A stretch of 64,000 bases of DNA, taken from Symbiodinium natans. Lineage: Eukaryota; Sar; Dinophyceae; Suessiales; Symbiodiniaceae. Shown here one piece after another: positions 44,311 to 55,895 of this stretch. The position numbers and the translations under genes are program-made. Each line of letters opens with the position of its first letter. Within the stretch, counting starts at the first letter, position 1. The stretch covers positions 62,001 to 126,000 of the forward strand of contig CAJNDS010002370.1 of assembly GCA_905221605.1 (NCBI GenBank), in the 5' to 3' direction. The notes beneath the pieces are model-generated. The model was not told the DNA's origin, did not search any database, and worked only from the letters and a program-made list of their open reading frames with translations.

Positions 44311-46825
44311 CTCTTAACTCAATTCTATTGCGGTTGTGGAAGGAGCAAGCTACGCGAATGCATCTTGCCCACTTAAAAATGCACCTGAGCATGTTCTTCC
44401 TGATTCTGGGTCTGTTTCGGTACTCCTGCAAGATGCCGAACATTGTTCTAAACGCGTTTTTCAATTCCTATAGCTACTTTTATGCACAGAAAACACATCA
44501 GAAGAATCGAATACGTCATGAGCCAGCAGAAACCAAGACTAAACATGATAGGAAACCAGCGCCAAATGCATTCTTCGGGCGACGAAAAATGCATTTGGAA
44601 TGCCCTAGAAATGCATGTCGGGTAGATGTTGGTCGTAAAACACCAACCTACTTTTTTGTTTTGTTTTCGTTTGCTTTTGATGCTGTAATGGAGCAAAGAT
44701 AACCCAATAGACATGGATGACCAGACGCTGCCGAATGCATTTTGCCAGGCCTGAAACACGCATTTGGTCTTGCTTTCCACATGTGCAACGCCGCATGCTC
44801 TTTTCGCACTTTTTCAAAGCGAATACAGCTGAATGCATTTGGGCACGGGCGAAAAATGCATTCGGACTTTGGTTTCTTCCGTACGGGGCCTCTGTCTTTG
44901 ACACAAAAGTCAGTTATCAAGTGATTTTTTTATTGTGGTTTTGGAAGGAGCAAGCTGCGCGAATGCATTTTGCCTTTGCAAAATGCATCTGGGCATGTTG
45001 CTTCTGATTTTGGGCCCCTTTTCGGGAGTTTTGCGAAACGGTGATTATGGTTCTACACGCGTTCAAATCCTATATATATAGAATATAGATGTTCTTATGC
45101 GCAGAAAGACATCAAATTTCGAAGAAGTCATGAGCCGGCAGAACCCAAGATTGCAACATGATAGGAAACCAGTGCCAAATGCGTTTTTCGGGCGACGAAA
45201 AATGCATGTGGAATGCCCTCAGATGCATGTCGGGGAAATGTTGGTTGTAAAACACCAACCGACTTTTTTGTTTTGTGTTTGCTTGTTTTGATGCTGTAAT
45301 GGAACCAGACAACCCAATAGACATGCCTGTCCAAGCGCTGCCCGAATGCATTTTGCCAGGCCTAAAAACAGCTTTTGGTCTTGCTTTCCACATTTGCAAC
45401 GCCATGCTCTCTTTGTGCACTTTTTAGAAGGCGAAAGCAGCTGAATGCATTAAAGCGCGGGCGAGAAATGCATTCGGACAGGGGCTTCTTCTGTACGCAG
45501 CCTCTGTCTTTACGACAAAAGATCAGCTTTTAACTCAATTCTATTGCGGTTGCGGAAGGACCAAGCTGCGCGAATGCATTTTGTCCACTTAAAAAATGCA
45601 CCTGAGCATGTTCTTCCTGATTCTGGTCTGTTTCGGTACTCCTGCAAGATGCCGAACATTGTTCTAAACGCGTTTTTCAATTCCTATAGCTACTTTTATG
45701 CACAGAAAACACATCAGAAGAATCGAATACGTCATGAGCCAGCAGAAACCAAGACTAAACATGATAGGAAACCAGCGCCAAATGCATTCTTCGGGCGACG
45801 AAAAATGCATTTGGAATGCCCCAGAAATGCATGTCGGGTAGATGTTGGTCGTAAAACACCAACCTACTTTTTTGTTTTGTTTTCGTTTGCTTTTGATGCT
45901 GTAATGGAGCAAAGATAACCCAATAGACATGGATGACCAGACGCTGCCGAATGCATTTTGCCAGGCCTGAAACACGCATTTGGTCTTGCTTTCCACATGT
46001 GCAACGCCGCATGCTCTTTTCGCACTTTTTCAAAGCGAATACAGCTGAATGCATTTGGGCACGGGCGAAAATGCATTCGGACTTTGGTTTCTTCCGTACG
46101 GGGCCTCTGTCTTTGACACAAAAGTCAATTATCAAGTGAGTTTTTTATTGTGGTTTTGGAAGGAGCAAGCTGCGCGAATGCATTTTGCCTTTGCAAAATG
46201 CATCTGGGCATGTTGTTTCTGATTTTGGGCCCCTTTTCGGGAATTTTGCAAAACGGTGATTATGGTTCTAAACGCGTTCAAATCCTATATATAGATGTTC
46301 TTATGCACAGAAAGACATCAAATTTCGAAGACGTCATGAGCCGGCAGAACCCAAGATTGCAACACGATAGGAAACCAGTGCCAAATGCGTTTTTCGGGCG
46401 ACGAAAAATGCATGTGGAATGCCCTCAGATGCATTTCGGGAAACGTTGGTCGTAAAACACCAACCGACTTTTTTGTTTTGTGTTTGCTTGTCTTGATGCT
46501 GTAATGGAACCAGACAACCCAATAGACATGCCTGTCCAAGCGCTGCCCGAATGCATTTTGCCAGGCCTAAAAACAGCTTTTGGTCTTGCTTTCCACATTT
46601 GCAACGCCGTGCTCTCTTTGTGCACTTTTTAGAAGGCGAAAACAGCTGAATGCATTAAAGCGCGGGCGAGAAATGCATTCGGACAGGGGCTTCTTCTGTA
46701 CGCAGCCTCTGTCTTTACGACAAAAGATCAGCTTTTAACTTGGGTTGTGGAAGGAGCAAGCTGCGCGAATGCAATTTGCCCGCTTTGAAAAATGTGTCTG
46801 AGCATGTTCTTTCTGATTCTGGGTC
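44311..46825. repeat. Dimeric (A-B) satellite, about 608-bp monomers, rich in ATGCAT
   Basis: Two monomer types alternate A-B-A-B-partial A. A copies start at about 44321, 45537 and 46736 (period about 1216); B copies start at 44931 and 46146 (period 1215). Same-type copies are near identical, while A and B share only blocks (GGAAGGAGCAAGCTGCGCGAATGC, TTTTGCCAGGCCTGAAA-like, AACCCAATAGACATG). The palindrome ATGCAT recurs many times per unit, mostly as GAATGCATTT. Conserved open frames of 100-126 codons across copies reflect repeat identity, not a gene. Confidence 0.95.
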
Positions 46826-46839
46826 CACCCTGCCTCCGC

Positions 46840-47308
46840 CCCTCTCAACCCCCTGCCCTGTCGCTCATGATCGGAGACCATGCCACGTCACACCCCCTTC
46901 ACTCGTGATCAGAGACCATCGGAGACCACGGACCCAAGCGCGTGACACCCCCGCAATCCCTGTCGCTCGCCACGGACCCGAACCGCGTGACACCCGCCCG
47001 GCCCCATTGCGCTCATGGTCGGAGACCCTGGGAGACCACGAACCCAAGCGTGTGACACCCTCTCAACCCCTGTCGCTCATGATCGGAGATCATAGACCAC
47101 GGACCCGGACCGCGTGACACCTGCCAGTCAATGATCGGAGACCGTGGGAGACCACGGACCCAAGCGCATGAACACCCTCCCAATGCCTGTAACTGTAGCT
47201 CACCACGGACCCGAACCGCATGACACCCGCCCAGCCCCATTGCGCTCATGATCGGAGATGTTGGGAGACCACGAACCCAAGCGCGTGACACCCTCTCAAC
47301 CCCTGTCG
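46840..47308 (+). repeat. GCGTGACACCC minisatellite, block 1 (forward)
   Basis: Degenerate head-to-tail units of roughly 60-100 bases with CTCATGATCGGAGACCA, GGGAGACCACGGACCC and GCGTGACACCC. It stops at TGTCG (47308), where the tail-fibre-like frame begins. Confidence 0.9.
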
Positions 47309-48321
47309 GGCCCCTGGTGGCCACGCTCCAGAACTCGGGCAACACGCTGCAGCTGGAGTGCCAGGCCTACTCCACCGCCCAGACATACACGCAGGCCGAG
47401 GTAAACACCCAGATCTCGAACGCCGTCGACGCCCTGAATGTTTCGCAGTACGCCACGCAGGCCGACATCGACAGCTCCCTCAGCGCAGAGCTTGCCAACT
47501 ACTGGGACCAGGGCGAAACCTCGGCGGAGATCGCCAGCCAGATCAGCTCCTCCGGGCTCCTCACCGAAGCCCAGGGCGACGCCCGGTATCATCCCGCCAA
47601 CGGCAACGCTGGAGGCGGAGGCATCATCCCTATGGTGCTCGACAATTTCACGCCAAGAATGATACGGGCACTGCTGCCCCAGGCACCCCTGGGAGCGAAC
47701 CTGACCCTCGGCAACTCCGCAACGGTGCAACTGACGTGTGACTGCTATTCGAAGAGCGAGAGCGACGGGAGGTACTTCTCCAACACCGACTACGCACCTC
47801 TCGACTCCCGGTACCATGTGGTCAACGGCAACACGGGGGGCGGAGGCATCATCCCTATGGTGCTCGACAATTTCATGCCCCAGGCGCCCCTGGGGGCGAA
47901 CCTGATCCTCGGCAACTCCGCAACGGTGCAACTGACCTGCGACTGCTACAGCAAAAGTGAATCTGATGCCCGCTATGCTCTGGCAGGGGCACCGCCCGCG
48001 GACCCCCTGCTGGTCAATGACGTGCGCGCCAACGGAGCGGATTTCTTGACGCTGCGGGGCGGCAGCCTGGGCATCGAGTTCGAGGCTTCCAACGGGGCCG
48101 CCGTGGCCGAACTGTCCTCGAGCCAATTCAGCCTCAAGACGGGGGTCAACATGCTGACCATGGGCCGCATCTTCGCGGACTCCAGCCTGGGCATCGCCAC
48201 GGCCGGCAGCTTCCAAGCGGACACGGTGGAGCCCCTGCTTCCGACCAATCAATTCCTGAACCTGAAGGCGGGCACCGTGTCTGTGCGCGTCACGGACCAG
48301 GCGGACCAGAGCCTCTCATGA
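47309..48321 (+). CDS. Tail-fibre-like repeat protein ORF inserted in a minisatellite
   Basis: An open frame spans the whole non-repeat segment and runs from a repeat-derived ATG at 47248 to a stop at 48321. It has two near-identical blocks of about 75 residues, each with GGGGIIPMVLDNF, PQAPLGANL-LGNSATVQLTCDC and YSKSESDxRY. A further LTEAQGDARY and STAQTYTQAEVNTQI precede them. YxKxESDxRY motifs are typical of bacteriophage tail-fibre trimer repeats and of some eukaryotic and giant-virus surface proteins. The last 110 residues (GGSLGIEFEASNGAAV...) are beta-rich. GC is clearly higher than in the flanks. No signal peptide, promoter or splice acceptor was seen. It could be one large exon, captured foreign DNA, or a dead copy. 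Confidence 0.55.
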
Positions 48322-48505
48322 TCGGACGCCGTGACAGACCACGAAACCGGACAGCGTGACACCCGCCCATCGTGCTCAGAGACCATGGGAGACCACGGAC
48401 AAGCGCGCGACACCCTCCCAGATGATTTATGGGAGACCATCAAGCGCGTGACACCCTCGAACCCCTGCCACTCACCACGGACCCGAACAGCGTGACACCC
48501 GTCCG
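48315..48505 (+). repeat. GCGTGACACCC minisatellite, block 2 (forward)
   Basis: The repeat resumes at CTCATGATCGG (48315), the exact continuation of the unit cut off at 47308. It ends in a palindromic turn near 48500-48545, where CCGGCCCCATTG meets CATTGGGGCCGG. Confidence 0.85.
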
Positions 48506-49485
48506 GCCCCATTGAGCACAATTGGGCCATTGGGGCCGGGTGGGTTTCACACGCGCCGGGGCCTCTGTTCTCCCATGGTCTCCCATCATGTCTCCGATCA
48601 TGAGCACAATTGGGGCCATGGGGCCGGGTGGGTGTCACGCGCTCGGGCCTGCGCTCTTCCATGATGAGCACAATTGCCCAATCGCCGGGTGGGTGTCACG
48701 CGCTCGGGCCTGCGGTCTTCCATGGTTTTCGATCATGAGCACGATTGGGGCCATTGGGGCCGGGTGGGTGTCACGCGCTTCGGGGCCTGTGGTCTCCCAC
48801 GGTCTCCGATCATGTGAGCACAATTGGGGCCATTGGGGCCGGGCGGGTGTCACTCTCCCATGGTCTCCGATCATGAGCACAATTGGGGCCAACTGGCGGG
48901 CGGGTGTCACGCGGCCTGGGTGTCACGCGGTCCAAGTTTCCATGGTCTCCGAAGCGACAGGGGTTGGGAGGGTGTCACACGCTTGGTCCGTGGTCTCCCG
49001 TGGTCTCCGCTCATGAGCGAAATGGTCCGGGTCCGTGATGACGGTCTCCGATCATGAGCGACCGAGGGTGGGAGGGTGTCACGCGGGTCTGGTCTCCGAT
49101 CATGAGTGCAGTGGGCTGGGTGGGTGTCACGCGGCTCGGGTCCGCGGTCTCGCATGTTCTCCGATCATAAGGGTTGTGAGCGCACTGGGGCCGAGCGGGT
49201 CTCCAATCATGAGCGACAAGGGTTGGGAAGGTGTCACGGTTGAGTCCCTGGTCTTCCATGGTCTCCGGTCATGAGCACAATGGGGCTGGGCGGGTGTCAC
49301 GCGGTTCGGGTCCGCGGTTTCCCATGGACTCCGATGAGCAACAAGCTTGGGAGGGTGTCACGCGCTGGGTTTGTCGCGCGATCCGGCTCCGTGGTCTCCC
49401 ATGATCTCCGATCATGAGCGACAGGGGTTGAGAGGGTGTCACGCGCTTGGATTCGTGGTCTCACATGGTCTCCTATCATTAGCGC
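48506..49485 (-). repeat. GCGTGACACCC minisatellite, inverted block
   Basis: The same units on the opposite strand: GGGTGTCACGCGCT, GGTCTCCCATGGTCTCCGA, TCATGAGCACAATTGGGG. About ten to twelve copies of variable length. Confidence 0.9.
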
Positions 49486-50358
49486 AATATCCACCCGCTC
49501 CAATGGCCTCACAATTGTGGACCATGGGAGAGCACAGGCTCGAAGCGCGCTGAAGCGCGTGACACCCACCCGGCCCCAATGGCCCTAATTGTGCTCCCGA
49601 TCGGAGAGCATGGGAGACCACAGGCCCGAGGCGCGTGACACCCACCCGGCCCCAATGGCCCCAATTGTGCTCAGCGCGTGACACCCACCCCACCCCAACG
49701 GCCCCAATTGTGCTCATGATTGGAGACCAGACCACAGGCCCGAAGCGCGTGACCACCGATCCCGAGACCACAGGCCCGAAGCGTGTGACACCCACACGGC
49801 CCCAATGGCCCCGATTGCGTTCATGGAGAGTATGGGAGACCACGGGCCAGAAGCGCGTGACACCCACCCGGCCCCAATGGCTCGGAGACCAGCCCCAACC
49901 GCGTGACACCCACCCGGCCGCGATGGCCCCAATTGTGCTCATGATCGGAGACCATGCGAGACCACACAGGCGAAGCGCGTGACACCAACCGGCCCCAATG
50001 GCCCCAATTGTGCTCATGATCGGAGACCATGGGAGACCACAGGCCCGAAGCGCGTGACGCCCACCCGGCCCCAACGGCCCCAATTGTGCTCATGATCGGA
50101 GACTATGGGAGACCACAGGCCCGAAGCGCGTGACACCAACCGGCCCCAATGGCCCCAATTGTGCTCATGATCGGAGACCATGGGAGACCACAGGCCCGAA
50201 GCGCGTGACGCCCACCCGGCCCCAATGACCCCAATGCCATGGGAGAGCACAGGCCCGAAGCGCGTGACACCCACGTCTCAATTGTGCTCATGATCGGAGA
50301 CCATGGGAGACCACAGGCCCGAAGCGCGTGACACCCATCTGGTCAAGCGCGTGACACT
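49486..50358 (+). repeat. GCGTGACACCC minisatellite, block 3 (forward)
   Basis: Units of about 90-100 bases in the forward orientation, better conserved than block 1: TTGTGCTCATGATCGGAGA, CCATGGGAGACCACAGGCC, CGAAGCGCGTGACACC, CACCCGGCCCCAATGGCCC. About nine copies, ending at 50358. Confidence 0.9.
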
Positions 50359-51845
50359 TTTTTCTGAGGAGAGGACCCCAAACGGTTCCTGTTTGGGGAA
50401 AAAGGAAACTTGAAGATTCCTGGGAACCATCGATCTCTAAAATCCGACTTCAAGTTTTTGGGTTCAAACAGGAGGCCTCAAACTCTGAGGGTTGAAACGG
50501 CTGGCGAGGTATTGAACATCAAAGATGATGTATATTTGTTCATGTACTGCAACGATATAATAGTTCATTCATATCCGTTCGCTACGTTGCTGAGCTCAAG
50601 GCCGACACAATGCAGTCACTGGTCACTGGTGGAATGCTTTCGACTTCCTGCACCAGCCGAAGCACCAGCATGGGACGCCAGCAAGGGGGTCAAGGCAGGG
50701 GGAGCAAGGTAGCACTCGGCCAGTCTACGTCTTTTTTGTAAAGAACCCAGAGTCAATACTCAAGGCGGAGTCCTCCAGGGTACCTTCACCTTTGATTCCA
50801 TCTGACATTGCATCCAGGCCACAGTGAACGCAACACTTTTGGGCTCGAGCAGGAGTCGCCGCCGAACAGGGCCATCTGCACAATCTTTCTGACGCGCTTT
50901 CTCTGATTCCTCGTGTCCTCAGAAGCCGACAAGCTCTGCCAGTTGCTTGCTGCACCGTCATTGAGTCGAACTTGACCATACCATGTTGCGGCTAATGGCA
51001 CTCGAGTCGGCATCTAGGGGTCCCTACGGGTGCAGACCAAGAGCCCCATGCGGCAAACCTGAATTCCAAAGTTCATAGGGGGGGGGCGGGGCAGCACGGC
51101 CAAAACACAGCAACACGCAGCACATCCAGTGCTCGTGTGTGAGGGCGCAACTGGCAGTCGACCTTTTCGGAGCCTTGGCAAACCTGACTAGCCGCAGCCC
51201 AGCAATCGGCGAGCATCTATCGTCGTAAAGAAGACACACAAGGGAAGAAACTTGATTGGGCAGTTTGGGATCTTTATGGGCAACGCTGGATCGGCCTGCG
51301 GGCCATCGCAGGCCACCAGTTCTGTCAGACCTGGCCCATCAACAACGCGAGGCTAGTGACGGCTCACTCGCAAACCCAAAAAACACCGTTTTTTGCAATT
51401 GGGGCGACTTGTCCCGCAGCCTCCTTTGCATTGCAGCCCGCCACCTGCTGCTGCATCTGCAATGTTGCGGGTGCGTTCCTGCCATTGGACTGGATTTCGT
51501 TGTGCTTTGTGCAACCGTCTCTGCAGCTATTCCGACTCTTACACAAATTGGCTTCATGGCTTGTTGGCGATACGCCGTTTCCTTTTTCGGCTGGCTGACA
51601 GCAGACCCTGCAGCAAATTCAAAAGTCGTTGCGTGAAGCTGGAAAAAAGGACTTGATGAAACTGGTATGTCAGATTCAATTGATGGGGCACGAAGCTGCA
51701 GGGCACTGTTCATTCAGGAACCCCATGTCTGAATCGCCGAACGCCGAACGCACAACCAGGTAACATACCGGTACAAGTAACATTGAGGTGCCCAATCCAA
51801 TATTCCTGTATACCGTACCTCTTTGTTCTTTCTATCGCATCATGA
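50359..51845. other. Stretch between satellite and TSP1 exons
   Basis: GAAGATTCCTGGGAA at 50410 recalls the 7.4 kb repeat family. Near 51140-51165 a minus frame reads SEKVDCQLRPH, possibly a TSP1 start exon without its Trp pair. No other exon was recognised. Confidence 0.35.
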
Positions 51846-51849
51846 TGTG

Positions 51850-52015
51850 TCATGCCAGGCCCTGCCGGCCTTCCAGCCACCGCTGCCACAGGTTCGACTG
51901 CAGGAGGACCTGCAAACGACACCAATTCGTTGACCACATTTGACCATGCTCCTCCTCTGGCCATCTCTGTCCAGGCTGCAGGCCACTGATCCCATGGTGA
52001 GAACGCACAGTCCAC
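51850..52015 (-). CDS. TSP1 module: exons VDCAFSPWDQ(W) and SSCSRTCGSGG
   Basis: Exon A 51984-52015 (32 nt) starts at AAG|G and reads VDCAFSPWDQ plus TG, ending at a GC donor. Exon B starts at 51909 after TTTGCAG with the G that completes the Trp codon, and reads SSCSRTCGSGGWKAGRA. Together they give the TSP1 core DCxFSxWxxWSxCSxTCGxG. The end of exon B was not fixed. Confidence 0.75.
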
Positions 52016-52084
52016 CTTGAGATGATTGTATTCACCTGCAGCTCTTCATTTCATGTCCAGAAGCTGCCATTCTCGCCAATAGAG

Positions 52085-52295
52085 TCAATAGGGGCTTGGA
52101 CAGGCTGCGGTTTCCTCCAAAGCACCCACCTCGGGAAATCGTTTCTTGGCTTGGCAACTTCCACATTCTTCCACAGTTGCTTCCACGTTGACCCAGGCAC
52201 AGACGCATGGTCGACCCTCGTTCTCGGGCTGCTGGGCCTCAGCTTGGCAAGGGCGTGGCTGGTCACACCGACGCTGAAAACTCCGAAGGCAGGCC
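52085..52295 (-). CDS. Possible TSP1 C-terminal exon
   Basis: Downstream of the exon ending at 52295, an AG|G acceptor near 52140 opens VGALEETAACPSP, similar to the GxLxExxxCxxxPC end of a TSP1 repeat. An alternative frame there reads GGCFGGNRSL. The boundary is uncertain. Confidence 0.4.
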
Positions 52296-52514
52296 AGAGG
52301 CTGCAGGAAGGCTAGGTGATGTGGCAATTGTGCGTGAACGTGTTCGCTGCGACTGTGATGCGAAGACCGGGCATTGACTCCTGAGCCCACGAAGTCGAAG
52401 AAATTTGCAGAGGGAATAGCAAAAACTGCAGTGGAAGTGGCAGAAGCGGCCACATGCGGCCACGACCATGTCACGAGGCCCCGACCACTCACTCCATGTC
52501 GAGAATGCACAATC
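52295..52514 (-). CDS. TSP1 module: exons DCAFSTWSE(W) and SQCPVFASQSQRTRSR
   Basis: Exon A 52486-52514 (29 nt) starts at AAAG|G and reads DCAFSTWSE plus TG, with a GT donor. Exon B 52295-52380 (86 nt) starts at CTCAG with the G completing the Trp and reads SQCPVFASQSQRTRSR followed by TIATSPS. It ends in a GC donor. The two close exactly in phase and carry the Trp pair, first Cys and Arg ladder of a TSP1 repeat. Confidence 0.8.
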
Positions 52515-52789
52515 CTTTGGCTGAGTGCACCTGGCATTGTGATTCTGCTCATGGCAGTTTGACAGGCTGGGTCATGAAGAGTGCTTGGCCCTTTGCATGC
52601 TGAGTCCCGCGCTCCACTGGGCAACGCTTTGTCATGAGCATAGGTCCATCACCTTCACTCTTGGAGAGCAAACCCAGCGCGGCGATGCCGGACACTTTGA
52701 GTCACGTGCATGGATCACCGCATTCGTTGTTCGTGACAGCCTCAATCACGCATGCCACACATGCCCTCCCTCACGAAAAAAACGAAAAG

Positions 52790-52993
52790 ACAACAGATTG
52801 GGGGCCATGGCTATCGTTCGCTCACGCTCACAAAGACCGACACAAGTCGGCTCACGCCTCGCAGATCTGCTGCAGATCAAGTATAAACAGAAAATCACCC
52901 AAAACGCAGCTCCAATGCAACAGAAATGCAACAGCACAGCAGCAAAGGTCTGAACCACTCGCCCCACTCGCCGAAGTGGCAATGCTGCGGCAC
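52790..52993 (-). CDS. TSP1 module: exons HCHFGEWGE(W) and REPTCVGLCERERTIA
   Basis: Exon A 52956-52993 (38 nt) starts at AAAG|G and reads VPQHCHFGEWGE plus TG with a GT donor. Exon B starts at 52857 after GCGAG and reads REPTCVGLCERERTIAM. Phase closes on the Trp codon. The 3' limit of exon B is approximate. Confidence 0.75.
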
Positions 52994-53829
52994 CTTTCGA
53001 TCCACTTCCAACTGCATGTTCCGACAGACCAAGCATTCAGGCGTTCGTTTCAAATTAGGACAGAGAAGCTGCTGAGAAACAGGCACAGCTTTGGCAGCTT
53101 GCTCCAGCCTCAGCAACTACACTCAGCATGCCCGCCAGCTTCGCAGGATTCTCTGAGCGTGTCATGGCGTCGCTGACACTGGATGTCATTTTGCATTGCA
53201 GCAAGCACGTTGAAGGTTTCATTTGTAGGATTTGTCCACGCCTTTCTCATGTGGCCAAGCATCTGGACTTGCCCAGTCACACTATCCAAAAATGTGCCCC
53301 GTCGCTCTGTTCGTGATTCCCTTACTTGCGCGAATGCCTTGCTCAAAAATTGCATAATAATGCAGAATGCAACCCCAAGCAAGTCCGTTCCGTAAGAAAG
53401 CCACAAGTAAGGCACCGACAGCGGGGCACAAGCTCACGTTGAGCTGCGTCCCCGCACACTCCGACTCACCTGTCCTCGGATTTCAATGATTTCATCAATC
53501 TTCGCAGTTCAAATCAGTTCAAGCTTTAAAAAAAACAACCGTGTGCTCCCCTCCCTTGCCAACCTGGGCCATGGGAGCAATCAAGTTGTTGCGAACATTT
53601 GCGCGCATTTGCGAACACATATGGTAAGTTGTTGCGATACCAAGCGCCCGGCACGCGGAAGAACCATTGACCAGGTCCTGGATTTGTGGATGAGAAGCCT
53701 CCAAGCGAAAAGAAGGCGGCTCGATGTCAACAAGCATCGTGTCTGTCTGAGAAAAGCTCCAAGGGCTCGGTTGCGCATGGTTGTGGCGGGGCCTCGTACA
53801 ATGTTACAGCATCTGGCAAAGTGCTTTCA

Positions 53830-53975
53830 AAAATATGGCGAGAAGGAGTCCGACCGCAGTGAGCACACGAGGTTGCCCCTGACCTTGCACTTCCACGATT
53901 TGCTAATTTGCTACAACGTGCAAACACCGCTGGCTCAGCCCGGAACCACTCTGTCCAGGCACAATACAAGGGCTT
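53830..53975 (-). CDS. TSP1 module: exons KPLYCAWTE(W) and SGATSCAHCGRTPSR
   Basis: Exon A 53947-53975 reads KPLYCAWTE plus TG with a GT donor. Exon B starts at 53883 after CAAG with the completing G and reads SGATSCAHCGRTPSRHIF. This is the same A/B intron position and phase as at 52.5 and 52.0 kb. The end of exon B is uncertain. Confidence 0.65.
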
Positions 53976-54049
53976 CTTGCATTCGCTTGTGCAGCTTGTG
54001 GTCTGCCCAGGTGCCACAGACATTATGCAATAGCTCTCTCTGAACTTCT

Positions 54050-55640
54050 TGCGAATGTTGACCTCTCAGGTCTGAGCAGTGGGTGTTCCTTTCATTCCTC
54101 CCTACACGTATTTCTTGTGTCTGCTTCTGTCTTCTGTATCAGGCATTGTCAGCCTACATGGGGTTACATAAAGAATGGCACAACACATTGAAATGCACTA
54201 GGCACTGGACATCTGGACCTAGCAGGCCGGTGAACGGGATGGCACACATATGCTGTGTGAGCAGGCATGCCAATCTACTACGCCCAATCTAGTACAGCAG
54301 CCAATGATTTGCATTGAGTGATGGATCATCGTTGCTGGCGAGGCGCCCGTCCAGGGTCGAACCTATCCTATTCGAACTTCGCCAAAAGAACGGTTCAGAT
54401 GTAAAGGCTTCCTGGGACAAGGAAGCGGATCTTCAAAGGGCGCCGGGGCGTTGCAGAATGGAAGCCGAACACGAATCGACTACTGCCTGAAATATTGATT
54501 GGAAACATGAGGCTCAACACCCCACGCATTCAAAGCAAGGACGTATAGTACTGGCGACGAAACAACTGCAACTACTGCCGATGTGTTTCACTACCAATGT
54601 GTGCACTTGCAACAAGCGAAAACTCTTGCGAGATGCAACAGACTAGAAACAGCTTCTCACGGTGCATGCATGTGCATGCCAACTCGGGTTGCGAGAACTC
54701 ACACACCCGCGGTTAACAAGTTCAGCAAACACCAGCTTGAAGCTCTTCCCTGCAAGGACTGGCAAGGTTGATGCCACACCACCGATATTGAAGCTGGTGT
54801 GACCCCCGGCGATTCGTGCCCACGGTCAATTGTAGGCCAAAAGCCAAAAAAGGCTTCAAGCCCTGTGCACAAAAGCGCTCGCAGTGATCAAGCCACATCG
54901 CAGATATGGGGCGATGCGCCGGCGGCATCGCGAAAAGAACACTGATCTTGCACCAGTCACGCGCTACTGTATCTGACAAACAACGAAAATCTACAGTAGC
55001 ATCACACGCAGCGAAGCACCACAAGCACAAACGCCAAACCGCATCCAGCGGTCAACCACATGGTGAACACCTATTGCGAACCCATGCGAACCCCAGCTGT
55101 TCGCTGGCTCATCGTGCAAAACGACGTATCGTCACGAACGCTTAACTCCGAAATATGTCCGTCGGTCATCCAGAAATTCAAATTCTGCGAAGGTAGCTGG
55201 AAACTAAACAGCTCGTGCAGGTACCCTTGCAGGCAAGCCCGTTTGCAGTGATTGTCCAACTGTTGGCGACACGATGCTTCTGCACACAGGAAGATGCGAC
55301 TTAACCCACCCCGTCGTGTGCATCGAGGAATTGCTGCCTACGACATGGCCCAGTGGCTTAGAAAACGGATTAGACATGCTGCATCCATCACCTCATCATG
55401 TCGAGAAGCGATTAGAACTGGGAACCACTAGGCCTCTTTCGCAGCTTTGACGTCACATGGCTTTCCTTTCAGGTTGCAGCGGCTGCAGAAACAGACGGCT
55501 GTTGATCAAGTTGGGTACACAGTGCCAATCAACCCAGGGTGGCACCACAGTGGTTTGCCATCTGGACAATGGAACGATGGCGGTACTTCTGGCCGCCACA
55601 CCTGGTCTGTGCGCATGCTGAGCATCCCGCCCCTAAGCAT
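54050..55640. other. Intronic or intergenic stretch between TSP1 exons
   Basis: No exon recognised. Open frames here are short and lack motifs. Confidence 0.4.
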
Positions 55641-55689
55641 CACTCAGGCACAAAAACCTAATTTGAGCAAACGCTGCACCAAACAAACC

Positions 55690-55757
55690 TTGTGTGGCGT
55701 AAACATGCGTAAGCGCAATGCTTGCTGCAGCCTCCCCACTCGCTCCACATACCCCAC
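55690..55757 (-). CDS. TSP1 module exon (WGMWSEWGGCSKHC)
   Basis: A TTTGAG|G acceptor at 55757 opens WGMWSEWGGCSKHCAYA. The WxxWxxC core is intact and unsplit. Confidence 0.65.
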
Positions 55758-55844
55758 CTCAAAGACACGCTTTGCAGCTTTGCACTTTTGATTGCGCTTG
55801 GCTGAAGCAAGGAAATCCCGTAACTCCGCGCCTGCAGTCTTCGC

Positions 55845-55895
55845 AGTGAACTTGGTGGCAGGGATCCAAGTTGCACGGTTCCACGGTCGTTAAAT
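55845..55895 (-). CDS. TSP1 module C-terminal exon (EPCNLDPC)
   Basis: The minus strand reads TTVEPCNLDPCHQ then VHCEDC, the Cys-x3-Pro-Cys end of a TSP1 repeat. It probably completes the module started at 56.25 kb. Confidence 0.6.

Noticed and set aside
44328-46539. Conserved 110-126 codon frames repeated at a 1216-bp interval
   Set aside because: The conservation is at DNA level from tandem duplication; frames on both strands are equally conserved.
48249-50291. Several 60-214 codon frames in the minisatellite
   Set aside because: They repeat with the satellite unit on both strands and have no independent coding signal.
53110-53415. Hydrophobic minus frame that could be a signal peptide upstream of TSP1 exons
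   Set aside because: It has no ATG before the hydrophobic stretch, and a different frame is equally hydrophobic there; not distinguishable from intron.
54330-54400. GGGTCGAACC-like box suggesting a tRNA T-arm
   Set aside because: No matching acceptor, D-arm or anticodon stem could be drawn around it.
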